Of a stretch of DNA of 64,000 bases, positions 1-9,224 are shown in pieces; position 1 is the stretch's first letter, and each line of letters starts with the position of its first letter. Source of the stretch: Lactiplantibacillus daoliensis. GTDB lineage: Bacteria; Bacillota; Bacilli; Lactobacillales; Lactobacillaceae. The position numbers and the translations under genes are program-made. The stretch is from assembly GCF_005405005.1 (NCBI RefSeq), contig NZ_BJDH01000005.1, forward strand, positions 186,001 through 250,000, given 5' to 3'. Below the pieces are notes generated by a model. That model worked only from the letters and a program-made list of their open reading frames with translations, was not told where the DNA came from and made no database searches.

Positions 1-1268
1 CGCAAAAACGGGTCGTCAATGAAATCTGTTTAGATTTAAAATCATCGAAGCATATGAATCGGTTGTTGCAAGGGGATGTTGGCTCTGGGAAGACTATCGT
101 GGCGGCAATTGTGATGTACGCTGCGATTACAGCTGGCTACCAAGCGGCATTAATGGCGCCCACAGAAATTTTAGCCGAGCAACATGCGAACAATCTGGCG
201 AAAGTCTTTGCGAAGACACCCGTGAATGTCGCCTTGTTGACCGGTTCCACCAAACCCGCTGCTCGTAAGACGCTTTTGGCTGCACTGGCGGCTGGTGAAA
301 TTAATTTGCTGATTGGGACACATGCCTTGATTCAAGATGGCGTCAACTATGCTAACTTGGGCTTGGTTATTACAGATGAGCAACATCGCTTTGGGGTCAA
401 TCAACGAGCCGCTTTTCGTCAAAAAGGTGGTCAACCCGACGCATTAGCGATGACTGCCACGCCAATTCCAAGAACATTGGCAATCACAGCGTACGGTGAA
501 ATGGACGTCTCTGAGATTGACGAACTGCCGGCTGGTCGTCAGCCAATTCAGACGACATGGGTTCGAAGTAATCAAGCTAACAATGCCTTGGATTTTGTCC
601 GCAAACAATTGGCTGCTGGGTCACAAGTTTATGTGGTGACGCCGCTGATTGAGGAGTCGGAAACGCTTGACGTTAAGAATGCCGAAGCGTTGTCGGAGAA
701 CTTACAGGACTACTTTGCGCCAGATTATACGGTTGGCTTGTTGCATGGTCGTATGAAGCCTGATGAAAAAGAAGCGGTCATGGCTGATTTTAAGGCTGGC
801 AAGACGCAACTGTTAGTTTCAACCACTGTGATTGAAGTGGGTGTCGATGTTAAAAATGCGACCGTCATGATGATTTATGATGCGGATCGTTTTGGATTGG
901 CACAGTTGCATCAATTACGTGGCCGAGTCGGTCGGGGTAAAAAGGCCTCATACTGTATTTTAGTGGCCGATCCTAAAAATCAGCAGGGGATTGAACGCAT
1001 GCAGATCATGACTGAAACGACTAACGGTTTTGTGTTGGCGCAAAAAGATCTGGAGCTGCGTGGCTCTGGGGAAGTTCTGGGTGTGAAACAATCAGGGATG
1101 CCATCTTTCAAGGTGGGAGATCCAATTGCGGATTTGAACGTTTTACAAGTCGCACAGCAAGATGCGCATGCAATTGTGGCGACGCCGGCTTGGGAACAAC
1201 AACCGGAAAATCAAGCATTAGCACGTTATTTAAAAGGAAAATTAGCAGCAGTCGGCACGTTAGACTAG
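1..1268 (+). CDS. recG: ATP-dependent DNA helicase RecG, 3' part
   Basis: C-terminal 421 residues of RecG, the helicase that reverses stalled replication forks and branch-migrates Holliday junctions. The frame is open to the left window edge, so the wedge domain and start lie outside; full RecG is about 680 aa. Visible in order: QKRVVNEI just before the Walker A motif GDVGSGKT, the DEQHRFG box (motif II), TATPIPRT (motif III), then the second RecA-like domain with [11 protein letters not shown] and the QLRGRVGRG motif VI, and the RecG C-terminal [14 protein letters not shown] stretch. The internal ATG at 54 is not the start because the homology continues upstream of it. plsX follows closely, as in other Firmicutes, although fapR, fabD and fabG of the Bacillus order are not here. 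Confidence 0.97.
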   Translation, partial: QKRVVNEICLDLKSSKHMNRLLQGDVGSGKTIVAAIVMYAAITAGYQAALMAPTEILAEQHANNLAKVFAKTPVNVALLTGSTKPAARKTLLAALAAGEINLLIGTHALIQDGVNYANLGLVITDEQHRFGVNQRAAFRQKGGQPDALAMTATPIPRTLAITAYGEMDVSEIDELPAGRQPIQTTWVRSNQANNALDFVRKQLAAGSQVYVVTPLIEESETLDVKNAEALSENLQDYFAPDYTVGLLHGRMKPDEKEAVMADFKAGKTQLLVSTTVIEVGVDVKNATVMMIYDADRFGLAQLHQLRGRVGRGKKASYCILVADPKNQQGIERMQIMTETTNGFVLAQKDLELRGSGEVLGVKQSGMPSFKVGDPIADLNVLQVAQQDAHAIVATPAWEQQPENQALARYLKGKLAAVGTLD

Positions 1269-1296
1269 CTGAACTCGAGAGGAAATGGTGATAAAC

Positions 1297-2343
1297 ATGG
1301 TCAAAATTGCGATTGATGCGATGGGCGGCGATTATGCCCCGGAAGCAGTGATTGAAGGGGTCGAACAAGCTCGTGATTTATTTGAAGATACAGTATTCTT
1401 ACTTTACGGCAAACGTGAGGTCATCAATCAACACCTTAAAAATCGGGATCGTATTCAAGTAATTAATGCGGATGAAGTGATTACAATGGAAGATGAACCC
1501 GTTCGCGCGGTCCGGCGTAAGAAAAATTCATCAATCGTGATGGCGGCAACCGCAGTCAAAGAAGGTCAAGCAGATGCCTTTTTTTCAGCTGGGAATTCTG
1601 GCGCAGTTTTAGCGGCCGGTTTATTTATTGTTGGACGGATCAAGGGGATTGATCGTCCTGGCTTAGTGACAGCACTACCAGTTGTTCGTAATGCTAAGCA
1701 GTCAAATTTTGTCATGATGGATATTGGGGCCAATGCTGATAGCAAACCAGTTAATTTGCAACAATATGCCGTGTTAGGGACCTATTATGCTGAGCGGATG
1801 ATGAAAGCCCAATCGCCTCGAGTGGCTTTATTGAATAATGGGACGGAAGATGACAAGGGTAATAAGGTACACAAAGCTGCCTTTGAGTTGTTGCAGCAGA
1901 CCGCTGATATTAATTTTATTGGGAACGTTGAATCACGGGACTTATTAAACGGTGTCGCGGATGTTGTCGTGACTGATGGGTTTACCGGGAATGCGGTTTT
2001 AAAGAGTATTGAAGGTACCGCCCGCTCGATGTTGGGCTTGGTTAAAGATGCGGTTTACAATACGGGTGTTAGCGGTAAATTGGGTGGCTTATTGCTCAAA
2101 AATGGGTTTAATCAAATTCGTTCACAAATGGACTATTCACAGTATGGTGGGGCTGTTTTGCTTGGCTTGAAAGCGCCAGTCGTCAAGGCCCACGGATCTA
2201 GTAAAGCCACGACAATCGTGAACACAATTCGCCAGATCCGTCAGATGGTGGCAACGGATATTGTGCCCGGTGTCGCGGCTTACTATGCGAATCAGCAAGC
2301 AAATCAACAGGCAAGTGTAGACAAGTCCGTCGAAAACGATTAA
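1297..2343 (+). CDS. plsX: Phosphate acyltransferase PlsX
   Basis: 348 aa. PlsX converts acyl-ACP to acyl-phosphate, the donor for PlsY in membrane phospholipid synthesis; it is a peripheral membrane protein. The N-terminal KIAIDAMGGDYAP is the family signature, and FFSAGNSGAVLA, MMDIGAN and VVTDGFTGN are conserved internal motifs. ATG 1297 is preferred over ATG 1285: the purine-rich GAGAGG lies only two bases before 1285, and the family start is one or two residues before KIAIDAMGG. It sits 28 nt after recG and 38 nt before acpP, so it is probably co-transcribed with both. Confidence 0.96.
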   Translation: MVKIAIDAMGGDYAPEAVIEGVEQARDLFEDTVFLLYGKREVINQHLKNRDRIQVINADEVITMEDEPVRAVRRKKNSSIVMAATAVKEGQADAFFSAGNSGAVLAAGLFIVGRIKGIDRPGLVTALPVVRNAKQSNFVMMDIGANADSKPVNLQQYAVLGTYYAERMMKAQSPRVALLNNGTEDDKGNKVHKAAFELLQQTADINFIGNVESRDLLNGVADVVVTDGFTGNAVLKSIEGTARSMLGLVKDAVYNTGVSGKLGGLLLKNGFNQIRSQMDYSQYGGAVLLGLKAPVVKAHGSSKATTIVNTIRQIRQMVATDIVPGVAAYYANQQANQQASVDKSVEND

Positions 2344-2381
2344 AATACTTTAGTGAATTCAAGTTAGTGAGGGATATTTGC

Positions 2382-2627
2382 ATGACAAAAGAAGAAATTT
2401 TCAACAAAATTGCGGCCATTATTGCCGACCGTTTTGAAGTTGATCAAAGTACCGTAACCAATGAAATAAATTTGGAACAAGATTTAGATGCTGATTCAAT
2501 CGATTTCGTTGAATTTGTCTTGGAACTTGAAGACACCTTTGGCAGCGAAATTTCTGATGAAGATGCTGAAAAATTAAATACGGTTGGCGAAGTTGTTGAT
2601 TATATCGCAGCGCGTCAAGCCAAATAG
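2382..2627 (+). CDS. acpP: Acyl carrier protein AcpP
   Basis: 81 aa, acidic four-helix carrier protein that holds growing acyl chains on a phosphopantetheine arm. The attachment serine is in DADSIDFVEF (residues about 37-46), which differs from the usual DSLD by isoleucine. ATG 2382 is chosen because GAGGGA lies about seven bases upstream and the helix I sequence begins at TKEEIFNKI; an ATG 15 bases earlier lacks a well-placed ribosome site. It is the last gene of the recG-plsX-acpP unit and is followed by a strong terminator. The plsX-acpP pairing fits its role as acyl donor to PlsX. Confidence 0.96.
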   Translation: MTKEEIFNKIAAIIADRFEVDQSTVTNEINLEQDLDADSIDFVEFVLELEDTFGSEISDEDAEKLNTVGEVVDYIAARQAK

Positions 2628-2651
2628 GATGCCGATCTGAGGCATTATACT

Positions 2652-2684
2652 AAAAAGCAGGCCAATTCGGGCCTGCTTTTTAGT
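2652..2684 (+). terminator. Rho-independent terminator after acpP
   Basis: Twelve-base inverted repeat AAAAAGCAGGCC / GGCCTGCTTTTT around a five-base loop, ending in a T run. It separates the lipid genes from rnc, which has its own promoter. Confidence 0.9.
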
Positions 2685-2734
2685 TACAGTCAGTGTGACT
2701 GGTTGACGGAATCATGACCGCTATTAACAAAAAA

Positions 2735-2764
2735 TTGTTATTAAATGACCAATCATAGTATAAT
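2735..2764 (+). promoter_or_regulatory. Predicted sigma-A promoter of rnc
   Basis: TTGTTA, 18-base spacer, then a perfect TATAAT at 2759-2764. It lies after the acpP terminator and 42 bases before the rnc start. Confidence 0.75.
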
Positions 2765-2806
2765 AGTTCCACGTATCGGGTTTAACGAATAGAAAGGATG
2801 TAAGCA

Positions 2807-3505
2807 ATGATAACTGAATTAGCAGCAATGTTACAGGAACGTTTTGGGATTGTGTTTAAGAATCCAGATTTATTGGCTGAAGCGTTCACGCAAGCGTCAT
2901 ATGTTAATGAACACCAAGATCAAAAGTTAAAGTATTATGAACGAGTCGAATTTTTGGGGGATGCCGTCTTAGAATTAGCGGTTTCTGAGTATTTATACAA
3001 GCGTTATAAAGACATGCCCCAAGGCAAGTTGACTCGCCTGCGAGCGGCAATGGTTTGTGAAGATAGCTTTGCCAGTTTCGCGCGTGAGTGTGATTTTCCC
3101 CAGTATATTCGTTTAGGTAAAGGTGAACAGAAAGCTAAAGCTTGGGAACGGGACTCATTATTATGTGACATTTTTGAATCCTTTGTCGGCGCTTTGTATT
3201 TGGACCAAGGCCGTGAACCAGTCCTGGCATTCGTCCACAAAGTGATCTTTCCAAAACTGGATGAAGGGCGCTTTGACGGGGTTTTCGATTATAAGACAAC
3301 CTTACAAGAATATTTACAACAAGCTGGCGATGTTGAGATTGACTACGAGTTAGTTGAACAAGATGGTCCAGCCAATGAACGGTCCTATGAAATTGCCGTT
3401 TCGGCCAATGGTCGTCAAATTGGTGAAGGCCGTGGGCATTCTAAAAAGGAAGCCGAACAAAGTGCAGCCCGTCAGGCTTACACGAAATTACAACAAAGTA
3501 ACTAA
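2807..3505 (+). CDS. rnc: Ribonuclease III
   Basis: 232 aa. Endonuclease for double-stranded RNA, used in rRNA processing and antisense turnover. The RNase III signature ERVEFLGDAVLEL (residues 45-57) carries the catalytic acidic residues, and a second acidic cluster is in DIFESFVGAL (121-130). A double-stranded RNA-binding domain covers about 160-230, ending in KKEAEQSAARQAY. The ribosome site is GAAAGGATG a few bases before ATG 2807. Its stop codon directly abuts repeat element A, so the rnc transcript should carry that structured element in its 3' region before smc, an attractive substrate for the enzyme itself (inference). Confidence 0.97.
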   Translation: MITELAAMLQERFGIVFKNPDLLAEAFTQASYVNEHQDQKLKYYERVEFLGDAVLELAVSEYLYKRYKDMPQGKLTRLRAAMVCEDSFASFARECDFPQYIRLGKGEQKAKAWERDSLLCDIFESFVGALYLDQGREPVLAFVHKVIFPKLDEGRFDGVFDYKTTLQEYLQQAGDVEIDYELVEQDGPANERSYEIAVSANGRQIGEGRGHSKKEAEQSAARQAYTKLQQSN

Positions 3506-4009
3506 AGGTTGAGAGTTGAAAGTTGCCGGTCTGTGCCACTACGTCAATAATCAGACATTCCGGTTGTTACTGATAACATACGGACGAGGGACCGGTTCAA
3601 GCCTAAAAAACGTCTTGAACCTCGTCTGGAAGCTTTGCCAAAATCGCAAATCTCCCAGACCGTCCGTGGTGTAAGGCCGGCAAAAAGCGCCGGTCAAACG
3701 CCACTTACACGTCCGATGCAATCAGCAACAGCCTCCAGCTAATCAGTTATTTATTGCTTAGCGGAGTCAGTCAGAATCAGTGTGCGGTGTCGGCAAGATG
3801 AGTCGGCGTTTTTGGCTGACTAGTCTTGCGGGGCAATTCAAAGACGTGTTTTGTCGGCTTTGAATTGAGGTGTCAGACCGTACCTTGGCTGGCACCGTCC
3901 CCCACGGCACACCGATTCTGACTGACGGAGCGTTGAATTTGGACGAGTCTACTTTAAACGTAACAGTTACTGATACTGCGACAGATGTTTTTGAGACTTT
4001 CAACCTTTA
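3504..4009 (+). repeat. Structured intergenic element, copy A
   Basis: About 500 bp between rnc and smc, homologous to 48062-48539. It is bounded by the inverted repeat AAAGGTTGA (3504-3512) / TCAACCTTT (4000-4008). The core 3562-3733 (172 nt) can fold as a closing stem, GGTTGTTACTGAT (3562-3574) with 3721-3733 plus CGGAC (3581-3585) with GTCCG (3711-3715), around three hairpins: GGTTCAAG/CTTGAACC (3594-3601/3614-3621), TTTGC/GCAAA (3634-3638/3646-3650) and GGCCGGC/GCCGGTC (3675-3681/3689-3695). A second domain closes with GTCAGTCAGAATC/GATTCTGACTGAC (3766-3778/3914-3926) and contains CAATTCAAAG/CTTTGAATTG (3834-3843/3858-3867). The stretch 3861-4009 also reads as a peptide resembling a C-terminus, broken upstream by TGA. 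I see no convincing start codon. No named family recognised. Confidence 0.85.
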
Positions 4010-4122
4010 GAAAGTAACCAAAATCCGAAGGGTAAAAAATTAGTTGCCCACTTCTGGTTGCCACTGATCAAAGCTCGTTTTAGAACAAGTAACAATTAAT
4101 AATTACAGGAAGTTTGTGTCGA

Positions 4123-7100
4123 ATGCAACTTAAATCATTAGAAATCAGCGGCTTTAAGTCCTTTGCCGATAAAACAAAAATTGATTTTCAAGCCGGAATG
4201 ACTGGCATTGTCGGCCCAAATGGGAGCGGTAAGAGTAATATCATTGAAGCGATTCGCTGGGTCTTAGGTGAACAAGCCGTGAAGAGTTTGCGGGGCACGA
4301 AGATGACAGATGTGATCTTTGCTGGCTCGGCTCATCGTAAGCGACTGAACATGGCAAAAGTGACGATCACGTTTGATAACAGTGATCACTTTTTGCCCCT
4401 AGACTATGCGGAAGTCAGCATTACGCGGAAGCTATTCCGCAATGGTGACAGCGAGTATTTGATCAATAATCAAGCTTGCCGTTTGAAGGATATCACGACT
4501 TTAACGATTGATACGGGTCTGGGTAAGGACTCGTTTTCAGTGATTTCTCAAGGTCGGGTCGAAGCCGTTTTTAACGCAAAACCGGAGGAACGACGGAGCA
4601 TCATTGAAGATGTTGCCGGCGTTTTGAAGTACAAAAAAGATAAGCAGACGACCGAAACACGGTTGGCGGATACGACGGATAATTTAAATCGGATAACCGA
4701 TATTATCGCTGAATTAGACCAACAACGTGGCCCGTTGGAACAGCAAGCCAGCTTAGCACACGATTATCAAGATCAGAAACAGAAGTATGATTATTTAGAT
4801 CGGTCTCGCTTGGTTAAAAAAGTAACGATTGCGCACGATCAATTGGTCAAGGTTAATCAACAATTGAGCCAAGCTAAAGCGCTCGTCCAAAAGTATCAGG
4901 TTCAGGCGGATGCTGTTGCGACGCAGGTCAATCAACTGAAAAGTGACCAGGCAGCGCAGTTAAAAGCTAAAGATGAACTTGCGGCTCAAAATCTTGAGTT
5001 AACGAAAACCATTGAAAACACTCAGGGACGTCAAGGCATTGATGCGGAGCGGCGGCAAAACCAACAAGCAACGCAAGACCGTTTGACCGCAGCGTTAACT
5101 GCTGCCAAGGTAGCAGTTGGTGACTTGACTTCACAGAAGGCGCAGTTAACGAAACAGTTAGCGAGCCAACAAAGTCAGGTCAAAGAACTGCAAACCAGTG
5201 TGTCGAAATTAACCACCGCAACTAGTGAGGCTGGTCGAAAACAATTGGCCGATCAATTGGAAAAAGTTCGGGCTGCTTATGTGAGTGAAAAACAGACGGA
5301 AGCCTCACTAAATAATGAAGCCAAAAATCTGGTCAAACAGCATCAACAGGCGGACTCTCGTACCGATGCAACGACTCGTAACTTGACGACGGCACAATCA
5401 CAACTCGCTGCTGCTAAAACAGCGGTTGATGAGCAAAATCATCGGTTGAGTATGATTGAAAATCAGGTCCATGCGCAAACGCAAGACTTAGCTCAACAGC
5501 GGGCAGCGTATCGCGCAGGTGCCGAACAGTATGAAACGCAACAACAAAATTACTATGCGGCGTTAGGGATGCGGGAAAAGGCCAAGTCGCAATTAGAAAC
5601 CTTACAATCCGCACAAGAACGTTATACTAGCTTTTTTGCTGGTGTCCGAGCAGCGTTAGAGCATCGACAACAGTTTCCAGGTGTTGCTGGGGCGGTTTCT
5701 GAGTTGTTAACAATTCCTGCTAACTATACGAAAGCCGTTGAAGTGGCCCTTGGTGGGCAGGTTCAGAACATTGTGTGTGACACGCAACAGACGGCCAAGG
5801 CCGTTGTGGGCTTCCTGACGAAAAATCATGCGGGTCGCGCGACTTTTTTACCGGTTGAACGAATTGACGGTCGCCAATTGCCGGTAGCGACGGCTCAAGC
5901 GATTCAGCAACAAACGGGTGTTCTGGGTGTCGCGAGTGAGTTAGTGACCTGTGCACAGCCCTATGTTGCCATTAAACGCTATTTGTTAGGCACAACGGTA
6001 ATCGTCGACACGCTTGAACACGCGATGGCAATTTCGCGGACCCGTCGTTTTCACTGTAAGCTGGTGACCGTCGATGGTGAAACGATTGCTGCAAGCGGTG
6101 CGATCACAGGTGGTGCCACGATGCACGGCGATCGCGGTGTGCTGCAACAGCGTCAACGAACCGACCAATTGGCCGCTGATTTAGAAAAGATGACGCTTGC
6201 GCTGACCGCCAGTGAGAAACAACTGCAAGCGACTAAACTTGAAAATGCGACCTTAACCACGGCTGGTGAAGCTAGTCAGCAAAAGTTGAGTGAGTTAAAA
6301 GATCAAGCCAACCAAGTTCAAGCTAATTTGCAAGCTGCACAGCGGGAATTAACGCAACTAACGCGGCAGGTAAAGGCGTTAGATTATGAACGTTCACAGC
6401 GAGCCGATGAAGATAGTAGTTATGATGATCAGGTTGCCCATAATCAACAGGCAACGGCTGAGAATCAAGCCAAACTTGCAGATTATTTAGAACAAATTGA
6501 GATAATTAAGCAACAGCAGCAGGATTATACGGTCTACCAGCAAACACAAGCCGGTCAGTTGCAGACGCAACGCGAAACCTTGGTGACATTGCAGGAACGT
6601 TGCAAACAAGTTAAGCAACAACTTGAACAGTGTGACCAACAGTTAAGTACGCAACAAGCTACTCAACAGCAGGCTGCTGAAGAGCTAGAGACAGTTCAAC
6701 AGGCACTGACAAATGAACAACTGTCGGGTCAAGAGCGGACGGCCATTTTGGCCAAGGCTCAGGCCGCGCAAGCCGACGTGGTCGCAAAGCAGGCTGAGGT
6801 CCAGTCAAAACTGGCGACCGCGAATGATGCTTTAGACGACTTAACGACGCAACAGACCCGGACGCAGCAATTGTTGGCCGCTGCAACGGATGATTTCCGG
6901 CGACTTGAGTTGAGTCAAACGAAGTTAACCGGCGAAGTGGACCATGCCACCGCTGATTTAGGCGAAAAGTACAGTCTAACGATTGAAGCGGCGCAAGCCG
7001 ATCTGAGTGACTTAACGTTGCCAGAAATTACTGAGCAACTCAAATTATTGAAACGTGGTCTTGATGAGATTGGAACCGTCAACTTAGGTGCAATCGACGC

Positions 7101-7692
7101 CTTTGATGAGTTATCCAAACGTTACGATTTTTTGAGCGAGCAAGTGGCTGATTTAACGCAGTCCAAGGCTGATTTGCTGCAAACGATGGCCGATTTAGAT
7201 GAGACCGTCGTGACCCGTTTCAAGAACGCCTTTGATCAAGTGGCCAAGGAATTTAGTGCCATCTTCGGGCAGATGTTTGGTGGCGGGAAAGCTGAATTGA
7301 TTTTGACCGATCCGGAACACCTGTTGACCAGTGGGGTCGATATTATGGCCCAGCCACCTGGCAAAAAGTTCCAACGGTTAAGTTTGTTGTCCGGCGGTGA
7401 ACGCGCATTAACTGCAATTACACTGTTATTTGCCATCTTAGCGGTACGGCCGGTACCATTTAGTATTTTGGATGAAGCTGAGGCTGCCTTAGATGATGCG
7501 AATGTGGATCGTTTTAGCCAATATTTACAAGACTTTCAGACCGGAACCCAATTTGTCATTATCACTCACCGTAAAGGGACGATGATGCATGCGAATGTAT
7601 TGTATGGCGTGACGATGGAAGAATCCGGGGTCTCAAAGATGGTCTCGGTTTCATTGGATGATTTAAAAGCCAGTGCCGATACCGAAAAATAA
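4123..7692 (+). CDS. smc: Chromosome segregation protein SMC
   Basis: 1189 aa. ATPase subunit of the bacterial condensin that, with ScpA and ScpB, organises and separates chromosomes. Walker A GPNGSGKS is at residues 31-38. A long glutamine- and alanine-rich coiled coil follows, then the hinge around 515-660 (FPGVAGAVSELL, then AITGGATM), the return coil, and the C-terminal head with signature LSLLSGGERALTAIT and Walker B FSILDEAEAALDDANVD. ATG 4123 is chosen because AGGA at 4107-4110 is suitably spaced and LKSLEISGFKSF is the family N-terminus; a TTG nine bases earlier is possible. ftsY follows after 20 nt. Confidence 0.97.
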   Translation: MQLKSLEISGFKSFADKTKIDFQAGMTGIVGPNGSGKSNIIEAIRWVLGEQAVKSLRGTKMTDVIFAGSAHRKRLNMAKVTITFDNSDHFLPLDYAEVSITRKLFRNGDSEYLINNQACRLKDITTLTIDTGLGKDSFSVISQGRVEAVFNAKPEERRSIIEDVAGVLKYKKDKQTTETRLADTTDNLNRITDIIAELDQQRGPLEQQASLAHDYQDQKQKYDYLDRSRLVKKVTIAHDQLVKVNQQLSQAKALVQKYQVQADAVATQVNQLKSDQAAQLKAKDELAAQNLELTKTIENTQGRQGIDAERRQNQQATQDRLTAALTAAKVAVGDLTSQKAQLTKQLASQQSQVKELQTSVSKLTTATSEAGRKQLADQLEKVRAAYVSEKQTEASLNNEAKNLVKQHQQADSRTDATTRNLTTAQSQLAAAKTAVDEQNHRLSMIENQVHAQTQDLAQQRAAYRAGAEQYETQQQNYYAALGMREKAKSQLETLQSAQERYTSFFAGVRAALEHRQQFPGVAGAVSELLTIPANYTKAVEVALGGQVQNIVCDTQQTAKAVVGFLTKNHAGRATFLPVERIDGRQLPVATAQAIQQQTGVLGVASELVTCAQPYVAIKRYLLGTTVIVDTLEHAMAISRTRRFHCKLVTVDGETIAASGAITGGATMHGDRGVLQQRQRTDQLAADLEKMTLALTASEKQLQATKLENATLTTAGEASQQKLSELKDQANQVQANLQAAQRELTQLTRQVKALDYERSQRADEDSSYDDQVAHNQQATAENQAKLADYLEQIEIIKQQQQDYTVYQQTQAGQLQTQRETLVTLQERCKQVKQQLEQCDQQLSTQQATQQQAAEELETVQQALTNEQLSGQERTAILAKAQAAQADVVAKQAEVQSKLATANDALDDLTTQQTRTQQLLAAATDDFRRLELSQTKLTGEVDHATADLGEKYSLTIEAAQADLSDLTLPEITEQLKLLKRGLDEIGTVNLGAIDAFDELSKRYDFLSEQVADLTQSKADLLQTMADLDETVVTRFKNAFDQVAKEFSAIFGQMFGGGKAELILTDPEHLLTSGVDIMAQPPGKKFQRLSLLSGGERALTAITLLFAILAVRPVPFSILDEAEAALDDANVDRFSQYLQDFQTGTQFVIITHRKGTMMHANVLYGVTMEESGVSKMVSVSLDDLKASADTEK

Positions 7693-7712
7693 GCTAAAGG
7701 AGCAATCATAAT

Positions 7713-9080
7713 ATGGGATTATTTAGTCGCCTAAAACAGGCATTTAGTTTACCAGAATCTGACGACTCACAAGCAAACTCAGCTGCTAGTGCCGCTAGTG
7801 ACAGCACTGCCAGTCAGGCGGAAGTGGGGACGAGTGCTGCTGAGTCCACGCCGTCGACCGTGTCGACTGACAGCAAAGTTGCAGCAGTGACCAGTGAAGC
7901 CCCAGTCACTTCCGAAGCCCCAGTCATGACGGCTAGCACGGCACCAACTAGCACCGTAGCTGAGTCAAGTGCACCGGTGTCTGTGGCGCAGTCTGCTGAG
8001 TCCGAAGCGACTTCGGTTGCGCCCGTGGCAGAAGTAGTTAGCAGTCAGGCTCCAGAAAGCACGCCCGCTGAATCAGCTGATGCTGATGCGACAGTTGAGA
8101 GTGAAGCCACTGAAGCCGAAGAGACAACGGATACGGCTGAACCGACAGAAGCGGAACGTTATGATGAAGGGTTGAAGAAGTCACGGAAGACCTTTGGTGA
8201 TCGTATCAATGCCTTCCTAGCTAATTTCCGTCACGTGGATGAAGGTTTCTTTGATGAATTGGAAGACACCTTGATTGAATCTGACGTTGGTTACGAAACT
8301 GCAATGCGCATTAGTGATGAGTTGCGTGATGAAGTTAAACTCAAAAATGCGAAGAGTAAAAAAGAAATCTCTAGTGTCATCGTCGAAAAACTTGTTGATA
8401 TGTACGGTGAAGCCGGTCGTGGTGAAGATAACAGTATTCATTTAGCCAAATCTGGTCCAACCGTCATTCTCTTTGTCGGCGTCAATGGGGCTGGTAAAAC
8501 AACGACCATTGGTAAAATGGCGAATATGTATAAGCAACAAGGCAAGAAGGTCTTATTAGCGGCATGTGATACGTTCCGTGCTGGCGCGATTCAACAACTC
8601 CAAGTTTGGGGTGAACGTGACGGTGTTGATGTCGTTGCGGGTCCCGAAAAGAGTGATCCCGCTTCGGTTTGTTTTGACGCCGTTAAGAAGGCTAAAGCAG
8701 AGGATTATGATATTTTATTCGTTGATACGGCTGGCCGTTTACAAAATAAGGTCAACTTGATGAACGAACTGGAAAAAATCAAACGGATCATCACCCGCGA
8801 GATTCCAAGTGCGCCACAAGAGGTCTTGTTGGTCCTAGATGCGACAACTGGTCAAAACGCTTTGAATCAAGCTAAATTATTTAAACAATCGACGGCAGTG
8901 ACTGGCATCGTCTTAACGAAGCTAGATGGGACAGCGCGTGGGGGGATTGTGTTGGCAATCCGTAACGAGCTCCATTTAGCCGTAAAGTATGTTGGTCTTG
9001 GCGAAAAAGTGACTGATTTACGGCCATTTAACGCGAATGACTTTGTTTATGGGCTATTCAAAGATGTGATTGCCGGTTAA
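7713..9080 (+). CDS. ftsY: Signal recognition particle receptor FtsY
   Basis: 455 aa. Membrane-associated GTPase that docks SRP-ribosome complexes at the translocon. After a short amphipathic start (MGLFSRLKQAF) comes a low-complexity acidic A domain of about 130 residues rich in Ser, Thr, Ala, Glu and Val, probably a membrane and translocon contact that evolves fast. The NG domain follows: G1 GVNGAGKTTTIGK near residue 255, DTFRAGAIQQL, G3 DTAGRLQNK, G4 TKLDGTARGG, and the closing GLGEKVTDLRPF. Ribosome site AAAGGAG precedes ATG. It is followed by a terminator, so smc-ftsY form one unit. Confidence 0.97.
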   Translation: MGLFSRLKQAFSLPESDDSQANSAASAASDSTASQAEVGTSAAESTPSTVSTDSKVAAVTSEAPVTSEAPVMTASTAPTSTVAESSAPVSVAQSAESEATSVAPVAEVVSSQAPESTPAESADADATVESEATEAEETTDTAEPTEAERYDEGLKKSRKTFGDRINAFLANFRHVDEGFFDELEDTLIESDVGYETAMRISDELRDEVKLKNAKSKKEISSVIVEKLVDMYGEAGRGEDNSIHLAKSGPTVILFVGVNGAGKTTTIGKMANMYKQQGKKVLLAACDTFRAGAIQQLQVWGERDGVDVVAGPEKSDPASVCFDAVKKAKAEDYDILFVDTAGRLQNKVNLMNELEKIKRIITREIPSAPQEVLLVLDATTGQNALNQAKLFKQSTAVTGIVLTKLDGTARGGIVLAIRNELHLAVKYVGLGEKVTDLRPFNANDFVYGLFKDVIAG

Positions 9081-9086
9081 TCAACT

Positions 9087-9129
9087 TGAGAACGGTTTTT
9101 CGGGTAACGAAAGAGCGTTCTCATTTTTT
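9087..9129 (+). terminator. Terminator after ftsY
   Basis: TGAGAACG (9087-9094) pairs with CGTTCTCA (9116-9123), followed by six T. It ends the smc-ftsY unit. Confidence 0.85.
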
Positions 9130-9151
9130 GTCTGAAACTAGCGGCTGAGAG

Positions 9152-9180
9152 TTGACGTTTCAAGGAAAAATCGGTAATCT
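9152..9180 (+). promoter_or_regulatory. Predicted promoter of ylxM-ffh
   Basis: TTGACG, exactly 17 bases, then TAATCT. It lies between the ftsY terminator and ylxM, so the two halves of the SRP pathway are probably transcribed separately here. Confidence 0.7.
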
Positions 9181-9224
9181 AAGTTAGTGTGCAATTAGTT
9201 ATTTTGTACTCAAAGGAGCGTCCC

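Noticed and set aside
3767-4003. Minus-strand open frame of 78 codons inside element A
   Set aside because: The homologous part of copy B does not keep it, and the substitutions fall mostly at its second and third codon positions; it mirrors the structured element.
3504-4009. Known giant RNAs such as GOLLD, ROOL or HEARO for the duplicated element
   Set aside because: From memory these are longer or linked to phage, tRNA or HNH/IS605 contexts; none of those contexts is present. A search would be decisive.
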